Positions 11,031-22,822 of a DNA stretch of 64,000 nucleotides are shown piece after piece. The stretch is from Knufia peltigerae (Eukaryota > Ascomycota > Eurotiomycetes > Chaetothyriales > Trichomeriaceae). The stretch spans positions 169,143 to 233,142 of the forward strand of contig JAPDRN010000047.1 of assembly GCA_030247855.1 (NCBI GenBank). Reading direction: 5' to 3'. The position numbers and the translations under genes are program-made. How positions within the stretch are numbered: the first letter of the stretch is position 1; the number at the start of each line of letters is the position of its first letter. The notes under the pieces were generated by a model. The model was not told the DNA's origin. It worked only from the letters and a program-made list of their open reading frames with translations, and did not search any database.

Positions 11031-11854
11031 CTACTGGCCTCCCTTCGACAACCGCTCAGCTTCGAGTTCCCGTTCTGCCTGTTGGTAGTACTTTGCTGTA
11101 TCAACACCGTGCTTCACAAACGTCGTTAGTATTTATAGAGTCGTACGACACCTGGGAATTGTCTTCTTCCTTACCTGGTTGTGGTTGACAAAGTTTGCCC
11201 AAGGGACAACATTGGCCATAAGAGCGCTGAATCTGCTGTTTCGCGCCGCGACACCCTGCATGTAAGGAGTGAGGTCGGTGTTGCCGTATAGAGGCTCGCC
11301 CTTCTTGACTTTGTCGACCATTTCTCTCATGTCCAGCTTGACTTCTCTTTCGTTCTCCGACCAGCCGTAAAATCTCACTGTTGTAAAGTCACATCAGCCC
11401 ACTATTCCAGCCATTTTCTCGTTTCCGCAACAGTCGAAAAGACCTACAGCAACTTCTCTGATAGACCAATCCGGCACCTGCTATTAAACCGATGGCGCAA
11501 CTGAGTCTGAAGACAGGGCCGAAGGCACCTTTGCCTGAAAACGAGGGAGCGTATCGTTCGGTGACCATCATGAAGGCTGGTCCTACCGCGGCCATACCGG
11601 CGCCATATGTCCAATCTTCAGGTCTCGCATATCGGAACGCTCTCCTCCAGTGTCTACATTGTTCAAGTTGTCAGTGGGATGGTTCTCGAATGGCGTGATT
11701 CTCGTGGGGATCGAAGACGTACGGATCTGTGTCAATAACCTGTTGGAGTTATGTTGTTAGCTTTCGGTTTCTTTGTATGGTTCGTTTCGAAACTCACTGG
11801 GTAATCAGTGTTCACCCGCTTAGGCGGGATAAACACTTTATGCTCATCCGCCAT
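11031..11854 (-). CDS. nuo20.9: NADH:ubiquinone oxidoreductase 20.9 kDa subunit (mitochondrial complex I)
   Basis: Five exons encode 187 residues: 11798-11854, 11723-11739, 11448-11653, 11175-11377 and 11031-11111. All junctions have GT/AG ends and keep phase. Exon 2 is only 17 nt and encodes VIDTDP together with the first base of exon 3. The product begins MADEHKVFIPPKRVNTDYP and ends EAERLSKGGQ. It carries the family's conserved YQRSCLRFYGW, GVAARNSR and HNQHGVDTAKYYQQAE blocks. Hydrophobic segments around residues 55-90 fit an accessory membrane-arm subunit in the inner mitochondrial membrane. This is the fungal 20.9 kDa accessory subunit described in Neurospora complex I. It shares a short divergent promoter region with the Swi3 gene. 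Confidence 0.9.
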
Positions 11855-12175
11855 ACCTGCAGCTTTGGGAGTTTCTCTCTTCTAGACACACCTCATTCAT
11901 TCATGGGATCTGAAAGAGGTTCCCGCGGAGCTTCACCTGCCAAGCCTCAAAACCACGCTTGCTTGTTTCGGGTATAGCCTGTCAAGGAGGTTCAAATGAC
12001 GTAGCCAGTCGGAGCATTTCAATTACAGACGCCAACGCCAAACGCGTCCGCATTTCTCCAGACGCGTCTTCCTCGATATCAAGGCAAGCATTGCAATTAC
12101 TACTTACCCTAAAGGATTGACCTGGAGATTTAGGATCAGGATCGGGTCAGGTATCACCCTACACCAAAATTCATC
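11855..12175. promoter_or_regulatory. Divergent promoter between complex I subunit and Swi3 genes
   Basis: Only 321 bp separate the two start codons, so both promoters must lie here. I see no clear TATA box. No specific factor site can be assigned by eye. Confidence 0.5.
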
Positions 12176-13688
12176 ATGGCAACAGACACTACGACGGAGG
12201 CGGCTATCGATGATATCTTCAATTTTGATAGCACAGACGACGAAGACCCATTCAAAGACACCAACACCAACAACAAGTCTTCACGCAGTAACGGAGACGA
12301 CAACAACAAGCCAGGATCAAGTCCTGACCGTAAACGCAAGGCAGAAGATGGCGAGGGCTCCGATTCAGATCTGGGTATCAACAAGGAAGTGAAGATCACC
12401 AAGAAGCGCAAACCCATAGCCAAACTCGATGAAGCACGGTAAGGTCTATTCAAAGCTCTTGCCCATGGACACTTGGAACTCATTTGTACCCCCCAGACTA
12501 CTTTCAGCACCAGGAATACCTAAACTCCGTGCTCTTGCGCGATCAGGCAAATTCTCCAAAAAGTTACGCCTCAAGGGCAAAGGCCACGAATTCTCAGACG
12601 TTGCTCGACTGTTGAACTATTACCAATTATGGCTGGATAATCTGTATCCGCGGGCGAAGTTTGCCGACGGCCTGCAGATGGTCGAGAAAGTTGGACACAG
12701 CAAGCGCATGCAGATCATGAGGAAGGAGTGGATCGACGAAGGAAAGCCAGGCTACGCTCGCAAATGGGGTCGAAAGGATGACGAGCTTGACGACCAAGAC
12801 GGTCAAGCAGTGGCGGATGATTGGTTCGGTGGGAGCGGCAAGCCGGTTGAGAACTCCTCGAAGCCGACGCCATCGGCAAATGCCACCACTGCTGTCGACG
12901 CGGGGACTGGAGGAGGTGATTCATCGCTCTTTATTCCTGACTCGCGAAGCGGCAACAACGATCCACCACAAGGCGAGGACACGCTACCGGACGATGACGA
13001 ACTGGAGGCCCTCCTCGCCGAACAGGACGCAATCACGACGGCCGTAGGACAGCAAAAAGTCGCATCAACTAAGCCGACCGCGGACGTAGACTCTGAAGGC
13101 GAAGACGATCTCGACGCACTCCTGGCGGAACAAGAGTCTCGTCGCACAGTCGTTAAATCTTCAAATCCACCAGCTGCAAAGATACATCAGTCGCCTTTCG
13201 ACGATGGCGACGACGAGGAAGGTATGATCGATGACGATGACGATCTCGACGCCCTCCTTGCCGAGCAGGAAGTTCGCCATCAACCTAGTTCATCGAAGGC
13301 GGCAAATCAAACACCACCACAGACCTCGAGTAAGCCGCCCGAGCCTGCAGAAGTGGACGATGAGGAAGACGACTTGGAAGCACTATTGGCTGAACAAGAG
13401 GCTCGACAAAGTACTTCTCGAGCGCATGCTTCCGTCGAAAACAGCATGGACAACCTCGAGACTCTGCCTGGTACTACGCACGACAACGACGTCAATGAGG
13501 AAGACGGCGGCGGTGAAGCGATGTTTTTGTCGTCACCTGTGCGCACCACACAACGTTCTCGTGCAGGAGGGGACTCTACGAGTAATTCAGATCGCGCTGC
13601 AACGCTACCAGAGCAAGCCAGAGCTCAAGAGGACACAGAAGACTTGGAGGCAGGAGACATGTTTTCTTCGTCACCTGTCAAGGGCTAG
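12176..13688 (+). CDS. swi3: Swi3/Csm3 replication fork protection complex subunit (Tipin homologue)
   Basis: Two exons, 12176-12438 and 12497-13688, encode 484 residues; the 58-nt intron is GTAAGG...CCCCAG. After an acidic N-terminus and a basic stretch (KKRKPIAKL), the Swi3 domain runs from about residue 85 to 170 (DEARLLSAPGIPKLR ... DNLYPRAKFADGLQMVEKVGHSKRMQ). With Tof1/Swi1 this protein stabilises stalled forks and passes the signal to the ATR/Mec1 pathway. The C-terminal half carries four copies of an acidic-helix motif, D-D-x-L-x-A-L-L-A-E-Q, at about residues 253, 291, 336 and 378. It also has two SSPV boxes (MFLSSPVR, MFSSSPVKG). The domain assignment is solid; the function of the repeats is unknown. 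Confidence 0.92.
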
Positions 13689-13864
13689 TACGGATACGAT
13701 ATATATCGAGTATCAATTTCATGCGAGTCAACCTAAACCTTCATAGCTATGATGATGTCAATGCGATGGAGCGTTTGAATTTTCGACGCGTAGACCTTGC
13801 AAAAGCAAGCCCACCGGGCACAAATTTCAAGGCACCGGGCCAGAGACGTGGTCGCAACTTTTGC

Positions 13865-16800
13865 TCAAAAGAACGCACACCACCCGATATACATCTTGGA
13901 CAGGTTCTTCATGTCGGTGGCGCGCGTGATCATCTCCTGGACGTAGCCGCCCACACTAAGCGGCACGCTCTCGCCGGGCAACATGCCCCTGACTTTCCCC
14001 CTGACCCCGTCCAGCACCTCGACGGGAGTGCTCGGCACGCCGTTGACGCTCTTCTTCTTCCGCCCGACCTTGTCGATGAAGTCGGTGGTGGGGTCGTGCA
14101 GGAAAGTCTCCAGGATCGTCATCAGGGCGTCCTCGTTCCCACGCAGCAGGCCCAGCGTGATTTCGCAGCACCGCCGGAAGGGCCCCTCGTAGCGGTACGT
14201 GCCCATGGCGTCGACCATGTTGTGGGTCAGGCGGAACGGGACCATCTCGGGCTTTTCGAACGTGAGGCCCTTGTCGAAGAGACAGTTGAAGTCGACGTGC
14301 ATGACGCCGCCGTTGTCCTCCTCAAAGAGGATGTTCTCGCCGTGTCGGTCGCCCAACCCCAACACGTGGCCGACGATGGACATGACGGCCGCGCTGCGCG
14401 TGTACCGCAACCTCGCGTCGAACCAGGCGCTCGGGTCCGGGAAGCTCTCCACGAACCACTCGTGGAAGACGGGCGGGAATTTCGTCAGGACCTTTGTCGG
14501 GAAGATCTTGACCTTGTCCGGGTCGCCGGAGGACGCCTCGTCCAAGAGACCGCGGATGTCGACGTAGTTGGGCTGGATGGATTTGTCCTTGTACAGCTTG
14601 AGGACGATGTCGCGGAACGTCTTCAGGTTGTCGACCCATTCGATCAGACCGCACTCTTCGTTCAGGGGGATGACGGCGTACGTCCGGATGTAGAGACGTC
14701 GTTTCGCCGCGTCGACGTCGCGCTTCAGGAATCGGTTGATCATCGTGTTAAACTCCATCAGCCGTTGGTCCTTGCGGAGATCATCCTTTGGTTTCGCGAG
14801 GACATTGTATAGAATCCCGTCTGAGCCTCTGATGGTGAGTTTTCGTGGTTTCTGGAGGGAGGAAAGGACCAAGGCTTCGTCCACGAACGATGAGATCGTA
14901 ATGGGCTCTTTTGAGAACGGTCGGAACGCCTTGAGAGCGGCGGATTCGAAGTTGGTCGGCATACTGGGTATCAGACAGGCTTGGATGGGCACCACGAGCT
15001 TCGATGGGGCAATCTTGCTGTTGAAGCCCAGATCTCGTGCGAGACTGACCTTCGACACCTTGCCTTCGATGGGGAACTCTGCGATGCGAAGCAGCTCCTT
15101 CACAAACTTCTGTCCGCTGTTGAACATGCTTCGAAGCTCGCTGGGAGAAAGCACTCTCTTGTCCCGGTCCTTGTCATCCTTCTTCTCTGAACAAATCTTT
15201 CGAACGAGCTCGAGCCCCTTCAGAGCCCGTTCCTTCTGCTGAGATTCAACTACGGCCAGAAGTGACCAATATGCTTGTTGCGGAAAGGCTCTTACCACCT
15301 TTACGATGATCGTGCCGAGCAGTTCAGAGACGGCCTTGTTTCCGTGGCAGATTCTTGCCACAACCTGAGGGAGCACGGTGTAGAAAAGTACTGCCTGTAT
15401 AACGCCAATATATTTCTTGATTTGGGTATTTGTTTCGTCAATAACTCGCTTTCGTTGGGTTGCATTGTGTGTGTGGAATTGGGCGTTTCCACGTCGAGGA
15501 TCATGAGGTATTTCCGCACCGTCGACCAGCTCTAGCCACAAGGTCAGAACTTTAGGCAGTGTCTGAAAGACGTACTTGCTGCCGTTTCCCAAGGACCGCA
15601 GATAGTTCTCTATGACGAGTTTCGCAGTTTCACCGGTAAGGAATGCCTGACTCTCCTTGCCCGGGGGCATGGTCTTCTCTGAATCCAGAATTTTGTTGTA
15701 GAAGCGCCCGAGGTGATAGTAAGCGCCCTGTGATTTCCTGAACTGATTTATGGCCTCGCGGAATGTCAGTCTAATGACATCTGACTGCGTTTGCCCAGCC
15801 TGATCAAGCCACTTTCCCAGCAACACATACGCCTTGGCCTTGATCTGGTTCTGAGGACGCTGTGTGACCGAGCCATTCTCAATGACATAGTCATCGCCGG
15901 AAAATGTGCCTGATTCGATCGCTCCTTCAAGCATTTGAATTGCTTTCCTATGGTGGCCTTCGGTCCACATAAGTTTGGCTTGCTGTATTGACGCCGCCTT
16001 ATCGCCCAGTGCAGATGCTTTCAGCACCGCGTTAAAAGCTTGTCCATTCAACCTCGCCTTGCGTGCCAGCTGGGCAGTGTTGAGCCAGGCAGCAGCAACG
16101 TCTCCTGTAGTGAACATATCAGGACGCAAGGACATCACGGCACGCCGGATGCCGAGGAGGTATTGTTTGTCGACCACATTTGATCCCAGAATGTCTAGAC
16201 GACCTCTCAAGTTCTCCAAGACTGCCGTGTGGTCTTCTGGGAGACTTCCCGCGATGACTTGGACTTCGCTTAGCACATGCAGCCTCAGAAGGGTATCATG
16301 CCCAGCTTGGAATGAGGCTATGGAACTAGGCGTGAGCTCAGCTGCTGTTGCGCCGTATAACTCGTCAACAAGGCCAAGAGCCCTCATTTTATCATTCTCA
16401 TGAATTGACACCATGATCTCACCGAGATGTGAGGCAAAGTCGTGACCAGTGAGAGAGGAAATGTAGCTAGAGAGTCGCGTCCACTGCCCGGTGGACCAAG
16501 CCGCCTCCATTGCATATGGAGTGAGCGCCTCTGGGGTTGTCTTGCTACGGTTTCTGATTTCATCGAAATGATGGAGCAGGATATCATATTGTCCGGATTC
16601 TTTAAGGCAGTCCATGAGGTTTTTTTGCACTTCGGTGTCATCAGGGTGAGTGACCAATTGCATCTCATACCAGCTTTGGGCAGCCGTCCATCGCCCTGCT
16701 TTCTTATGTTCCAGCACTTGCTGATCGATATCGAGTACGTGCATGCGGGACGAAATGCCTTCTATTCCGTCTGGTTCGTCAATCTGAGCATAGATCTCTT

Positions 16801-19800
16801 GCAGCCTCTGAAGCTCATATTGCATGTCATCAGTTTTTAGTTTGCGGATGTGCTGTTCCCAATGGAAAAGTGCTCTAGCATAGGATCTACACTCCAGAGC
16901 TCTTCTGGCTAAGATATCGGGAGGGATCTGTTCCAACACTCGTTCGATGCTTCGAATTTGTTCTGCCGCAGCTCCGAGTAATAAGTCTGTCTGGCCACGT
17001 TCTGCCTTGGCTAGTCCGACAGAATATCGCTTTCGTTTCTGCTGATGCCAGGTAGACATGTAATCAAGGATTTCAAACACTGTTTGACTACAGAGCTTGA
17101 TGTCATCTTGCACGCGCCGGTCTTGAGTCTCCAGGGGTATACTGAGAATTGAGGTGATTTCAGAAACGATGTCACGACTGTTTTGTTCGATACCGCTGAC
17201 GATCAGGTTAACAACGGTATATGGTAGTAGGAAGGCTGGGATCGACGTGTCTTGGCCGTGGATGATGCGACAGGCAATTCCGAAAACTATGTCAATGTTC
17301 TCTCCAGACCCCCGGTGGAGAAAGTCTAGGGTGATCGTACGCAGCCAGTCTCGGTGCTTCATACCTGGTGCGTATAATGGGTACTGGCTCTTCTCGGGCG
17401 GGCGGACTTCTTGGACAAGGTATTTGGAATTGAGAAATGGTGTCAACGTGTTCTGTACTGAATCTGGGAGCTCATCCCAAAGACGCGAGGCGAGATTACC
17501 GGGTCCAGCATGGGAAGGATTTTCTTGTTCGCAAGACTTGAGATATTCCTGCATCGCCCAGCCCAAAAAGCCCTGTGCTCTTGTGGTAGTTGCGGATAAG
17601 AATGCCTTGACCAGTACATGCTGTAGGAAGGAGAATATCCAACCAATGACCTCGTCAGCCTTCCCAAAATTTGCCAAAACAATGATAGGTGTGCGATCTA
17701 CCACATTCTCAATCTTGCTTGGGTCGAAACAGCCTATACGACCCAGACACCGACCACATTGTCTTGTCACCTCAGTGCTCGTGCTGTATCTGACACAGCA
17801 GTTGAGGAGTGCTCGAGTCAAATTCGCAACCAATTCATCCGGTTGTTCTCTTAGTATTGAGCGTTGCAGCAGATCTTGTTTTTCGGCCAAAAGTGGTGTC
17901 AATTCATCCAAAGCTTGTTCAACAACCGCGACATTTTCGTCTTGTAATCTGTCGACATAGGCACTAAGTTGATGTCTTTCATCCATTTGTCGTTTCAAAG
18001 CCATGATCTCGCTTTCGAATTTCGCCATGAGGGGTATCGATGCCAAGGATGGCATGGTAGCGAAGCGCTCACGAACCAGGTCAGTGTGATCTTTGAGCAA
18101 ATGGCCGACCAGATCATATGCTTGTTGCTGCGAAGAATCGTCGAGAATGTTCCACTTCTGAACAATGATGGCTAAAGTCTGATCAACTAGTGATTCAAGA
18201 ACATCTCTTTTCAGTGATTTTATCATGACAGCCCAGGAAGAGAATGCAGCATCGCATAAATCTCGGTCGTCAAGCCCAGATCGCAGGCAAGCACAAATTT
18301 GGGGAAGCCCACGAACAACTCGACCCTTTCCAAGCTTAACAACCTCTCCCAGCGCAGAAAGACATCTGCGTTTCTCAACTTTGGACTCCTTGGCTTCTAG
18401 GTCGTTCAAGAGAACGGTGAAGTGAGTGACGATTGCAAGAACATTATTCTCCAGGAACGTCCCAATATTGTCATTTCGTCGCGACCCGGAGGACTGTCCA
18501 CGTTGGCGCGCCACTAGTTGTGCCAGGAGCTGAAGAGCCTGGTAGATTCGGGACGACTTGCCTTGGCCACTATCTCCGATAGCTTTGAGTAGCTCGCACG
18601 TAATGTGGATTGGGTCATGAGCCACCCAGTCCGCAAGGTCTGTCTTTTCGAACTCGTCAGAAACTCGGGACAGTGTCGAAACGATAGATTGTTCTGCATC
18701 TGGAAAAGGTTGGATAAGCAGAAACGAGAGGATGGCGACTAGGTTTTTCCTCTGGGTACACAGCTCGAAGATGGTGGTTGATGGTCCACTCGCAGCTGCG
18801 AATCGTCTGATCGTCTCGATATCTCCATGTAATGTCAAGTATGGCAAAGCGTATTCAGTGGTGTGGCTCATTAATCCAGTGATATCCATTCCCAGTAGAT
18901 CGCACAAATGACGGGCCATGTTTGGTCTGGATGACAATGATTTTGCAAAGACTACTCCCAATGTACGCCAGAACGGCCTAAAGAGTACCCACACAGATAT
19001 CTGCATAGACTGTGACAGGTGCTGAATTTCCGTATACACAACACCAGTGATATAGGGGTTGGCGTGACCCAGATAGTCAACAAGTCGGACAAGGATGATG
19101 TTCAACTCTTCGTCACCAACGACTTGAGCGAGACGGCGGAGTGCAAGAACGCATGTTTCTTGTAGAGCAATTTCACCCTTTTGCCAAATTGCCTGCAGGA
19201 AATCGAGAGCCGTAATTCTGTTGTCGCGCGTTATCGCCGCGTCCACCATCTTCATTCTCATGAGATAGGCTTGAAGTGTTTTAGTCGCAACAATCCGAAG
19301 ATCTCGAGAAGAACTTTTGAGAGATTGTAAGCACCAGTCACCAGCAGGTGTTTCCCGTAACTTTAGGTCTGCAGCGTTGTCTGTGTGTATCAAAATCCGA
19401 CGAAGGGCAGACATTGCCACTATTCGAGCCTTTGACTGGCGGGGAATTACTTGAACGAGGGCGACTAGAGTCTTCAGTAACTCTTCGCCAGAACATGTAG
19501 GGATCTCGACAATCGAATCGGCAGGAGAGTTGTCTTCGTCGCAGAAAGAGCACCACGCTTCCACACCGGCCAGCTTACAGGCACCGGCGCCCAATAACTC
19601 CAGTCCGGAACACATCTCGGCTTCTGAAAGTTGTTGGAAATGACCTGAGGCCGTCTTGCTCATGCCGTCCAGGTCTGATTGTGCACGTCCGGTCAGGTGC
19701 AACGTAACACTGCGAGCAGCACTCCGATGAGCCGTGTCTGTAAGGTCATCTTCGTTCTCTGTTGATAGCCGAGGGCGCTTCCTGGCGCGATCAGTGTCTG

Positions 19801-20777
19801 GCCAAGCTTCCGACAACGGCGGAGTTGGTGATCGGAGTGGGTGCACGCTCAGCGCGCGTATCTCGTGCGACAGAATGTCCGTCTGGTTCTCCTCCAAGAG
19901 AAGATCTTGAACATCGTCAACAAAATCACGGAATCGAGCAATGAGCTTGCGGGATTGGAACCGGCGCTGAAGTGAGTTCGATTGAGTCGACAGCAGTCGC
20001 AGGAGTCGGGCTATGCATGTGAGAAGATGGTAGAAAGAGGGAAACTTGAGGTTCGGAACAATGTTAAGAAATGAGAATATCGTAGTGCTCGTGGCATCAA
20101 CATCGTCTGTGGTAATGACAATAGGCCTTTGAGGATGGATGTTCCCCGTAGTCGCAATCGCAAGAAGGCCTAACAACGTGAGCTAAGGCTGATCAGTTCT
20201 TCCGAAGATAGGACTTACCAGCAGCGACGCTTCTCATGTACTCCCAGATCTGGCGCCATGCATCAGTGGTGGTGCATTTGCGATCACCCTCGAGCATGAC
20301 ATTAAAAAGTTGTAGAACCGGGTCTTGAAGCTCATCATGGTTGATCAAAGGGAAAAGTCTGGGAATGAGCCAAGTATACAACAGGGCTTCTTGCCCTGGG
20401 ATACCGCTGTCTTGTGACTTGACGAAGAGCACGTGTGGAGATCTCTCGATTGCGAGTTGAAGGACTTCGAGACATGTTTTGAGCTGAGAGGTGGCCTTAC
20501 CTGCAGCGACTGCAGACTGAAACGGATTCTCGTCAAGAGTTTGCTCAATACCAACTTGGAATATGATTCGTATCAACTTGTGGTTGACAGCGACGTCTGC
20601 TCCAAGGTTGGGTTGGCCATGTTCGTCTGATCCGAGCGCCTCTGCCAGCAATTGATTGAAACTGTCTAAGTCAAAATCAGGAACTCCATTGCCGTGAACC
20701 ACATGTGTGGCCAGCATCGAGGATGGCGGTGGCTCGAAGGCATTTGTTTGCCGTGCAGGTAGCACTGGCGCCACCAT
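13865..20777 (-). CDS. uvsB: ATR/Mec1-family checkpoint kinase (UvsB)
   Basis: Exon 1 is 20219-20777 and exon 2 is 13865-20169. They join over a 49-nt intron (GTAAGT...GTTAG) to give 2287 residues. Alpha-helical repeats fill the N-terminal two thirds, followed by the FAT region. The PI3K-like kinase domain includes the catalytic loop GLGDRHGEN and a metal-binding HVDFNCLFDKG (the DFG-equivalent). The FATC tail ends KMYIGWCAFF. The protein is the apical DNA-damage and replication-stress Ser/Thr kinase in the nucleus, acting with an ATRIP/Ddc2 partner. Its length fits fungal Mec1/UvsB. Codons in the last ~290 residues (13.88-14.75 kb) are abruptly C/G-ending, while the upstream part is mixed. 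It converges on swi3, 176 bp away. Confidence 0.95.
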
Positions 20778-21179
20778 CTCTTTTCAGTGGCATTGAGACG
20801 TCGTTGACGCGAAAATTCAAGGCGTGTCAAAACATTGTACTGTATGAAAGTCTTCGGTTCGACGTCGATAGTGAATCCACTCCGCCGTATTGACAGACTA
20901 AGTCTCACTAGCAGCCAGACGCTATTCTGTTCTAGGGATAGTTAATGACTGGGAATTCTGGTCACTATGCGGCCCCCTACACGGTACTCGTATTCATACA
21001 GAGCGCTAGTACGGAGTACGTGACTTCACAACATCAAATTCTCCTATTATGTGGTCGACAAATACAAGTCTACTAATGGAACAGGCGACATTTCTTTGGC
21101 AACGCAGTCAAGTGGATGTGGAACTACCTTGTCGCCTACCTTACAGGAGATAACACGTGCCATTTATATTTCAAGGGCA
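20778..21179. other. Spacer upstream of uvsB
   Basis: It contains the uvsB promoter and the 3' flank of HGH1. A TACGGAGTA motif lies at 21010-21018. Nothing else is recognisable. Confidence 0.4.
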
Positions 21180-22560
21180 TTAAAATATCTCTTCCATTTT
21201 TTGATCCTCATCAATCACCTCCTCTATCCTTGGTGCTTGCTCGTCGTCCCTCATAACGATTTGGACCAGCCTATCACACGCCTGCTTCACTGCCTCATCA
21301 TCGACGTGAAGGTGTGTCTCTCGGACCAACGGGTAGACCTGAACACTCCTCAACTTGTCTCTGCCCTCTCTTGTACTGCTCAGCAACAGTAGGGTTTCCA
21401 AATGTGTCGTTAAGATCTCGTTGTCTTTGTCTCTTTCCTTGTCTGGTGGCAGTAATTGCAAGTCTGGCAGCATGGCCGCCGACTCCTCTTCTGAGTATTC
21501 TTCCGAGCCCGCAAGAGGCAGCAAAATGTATGGCAGCAAGTTGACTCCTGGAACACCCTCGACCATCTCATAATCATCGGCGAGAAGCAAAGGGTGTTTC
21601 TCCACCTCGAACGCAACGTTCTTGATAGTACTTGCGACTCCTCTTCTTCTGACATCACTTTTATGCTCCGTAAAGACGGTCAACTTGCTAATAGGCACCA
21701 CGCCGTCATATTCACGCTTGCTCAGGAAGTGATCACGTCCAGCTTTGTACTTGGACATGTCTGCAAGAAGATATGCTAGGTAATCGAAACTGGCGTCCTT
21801 GTTGAGATTGCCATCCGCTCCTTTGACGAAACAGTCGAACAGTTGGTCTAAAGCGTATGGAGATGTCGATACCGATTTATCTGGCGTCTGTCTTTCGAGG
21901 CTGATTAATCGCTCCAGGCGTTCGGATTTGGCGAGATTTGAGAGAAGCATGGCAACCTCATCTGCAGCCGTTTCTTTCGGATTCTAAGCATCGACTTAGC
22001 ATCTATCGCAGCCCCAGATAGTGGAAGTTTTCGGCATGGGTAGACGTACTGTTATCTTCTTTAACAACGTCTCGACAAATGCATCATCTGATGCCAGGTT
22101 CTCGAGCACCTCCCCATCGTGGCTGACGTTGACGAGAATTGTGAGTGCGTTTTTGGCGATAGGCTGGACATCGAAGGAGATTGTAATCAGTCTCTCAGGG
22201 TTCGTGAACTCAGTGTTATCATGCACTTACGGGATAGTCGCGAACGAGCAATTTCAGGTCCTGGATAGGAACCAGTTGCGGGTTCTTGAACACGGCGGGA
22301 TCCGACGAGTGTCCTACTAGATGCTCACAGGCTGAACATGGCTCAGTCAGAATTGGTCTCATCAAGGGTTTTGGGGGGAGTGATCTGGCCCATCTCTGTG
22401 TCCTGGGATTTCCGCGACAAGAATCCGGTTGTACTCACCAAGTTGTCTAATCTGGGTATTACCGTGGTGGAGGAACTCGACCAGCTGGTGCGTTGTCAGT
22501 TATGGACCTGAGCTTAAGTAATAGTAGATTTCCTCTTACTTCCTCCAGTTCGCTCGGCAT
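21180..22560 (-). CDS. HGH1: Hgh1 homologue (eEF2-folding co-chaperone)
   Basis: Five exons encode 361 residues: 22540-22560, 22439-22484, 22231-22331, 22050-22163 and 21180-21983. Every junction is GT/AG and in phase. Exon 1 gives only MPSELEE. The product is an armadillo-like repeat protein with the family's hallmark segments LVEFLHHGNTQIRQLACEHLVG, PIAKNALTILVNVSHD, NPKETAADEVAMLLSNLAK and GVPGVNLLPYILLPLAGSEEYSEEE. Yeast Hgh1 works with the TRiC chaperonin to fold translation elongation factor 2. The two very short 5' exons mean an automatic call could miss the true N-terminus. Confidence 0.92.
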
Positions 22561-22822
22561 CTCTTGAAGCGGTTTTATCTGCTGCAGTTGATACAAGTCG
22601 TGGATCTGATTCTTTGCTTGAGAAAAATAACTTTTGATAATTCGAAAAGAGTCTAGCGTCGGCTGGATGGCGAATGACGTCGATTTTTGTTCGACTGCAT
22701 CTTGATGACTAAGGGGTGGCTTATACATCCGCTTCAAGAAAATTCGGTTGGCGGCTTGACGAACGCGAGTACCATGTTTCCAGGCATAAGTCAACTACAA
22801 GGCCAGAACGATCGTGATTTCA

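Noticed and set aside
13721..14812. A 363-codon plus-strand frame opposite the uvsB kinase domain
   Set aside because: It lies opposite the kinase domain, whose conserved motifs are in the minus-strand frame; the plus-strand product has no domain.
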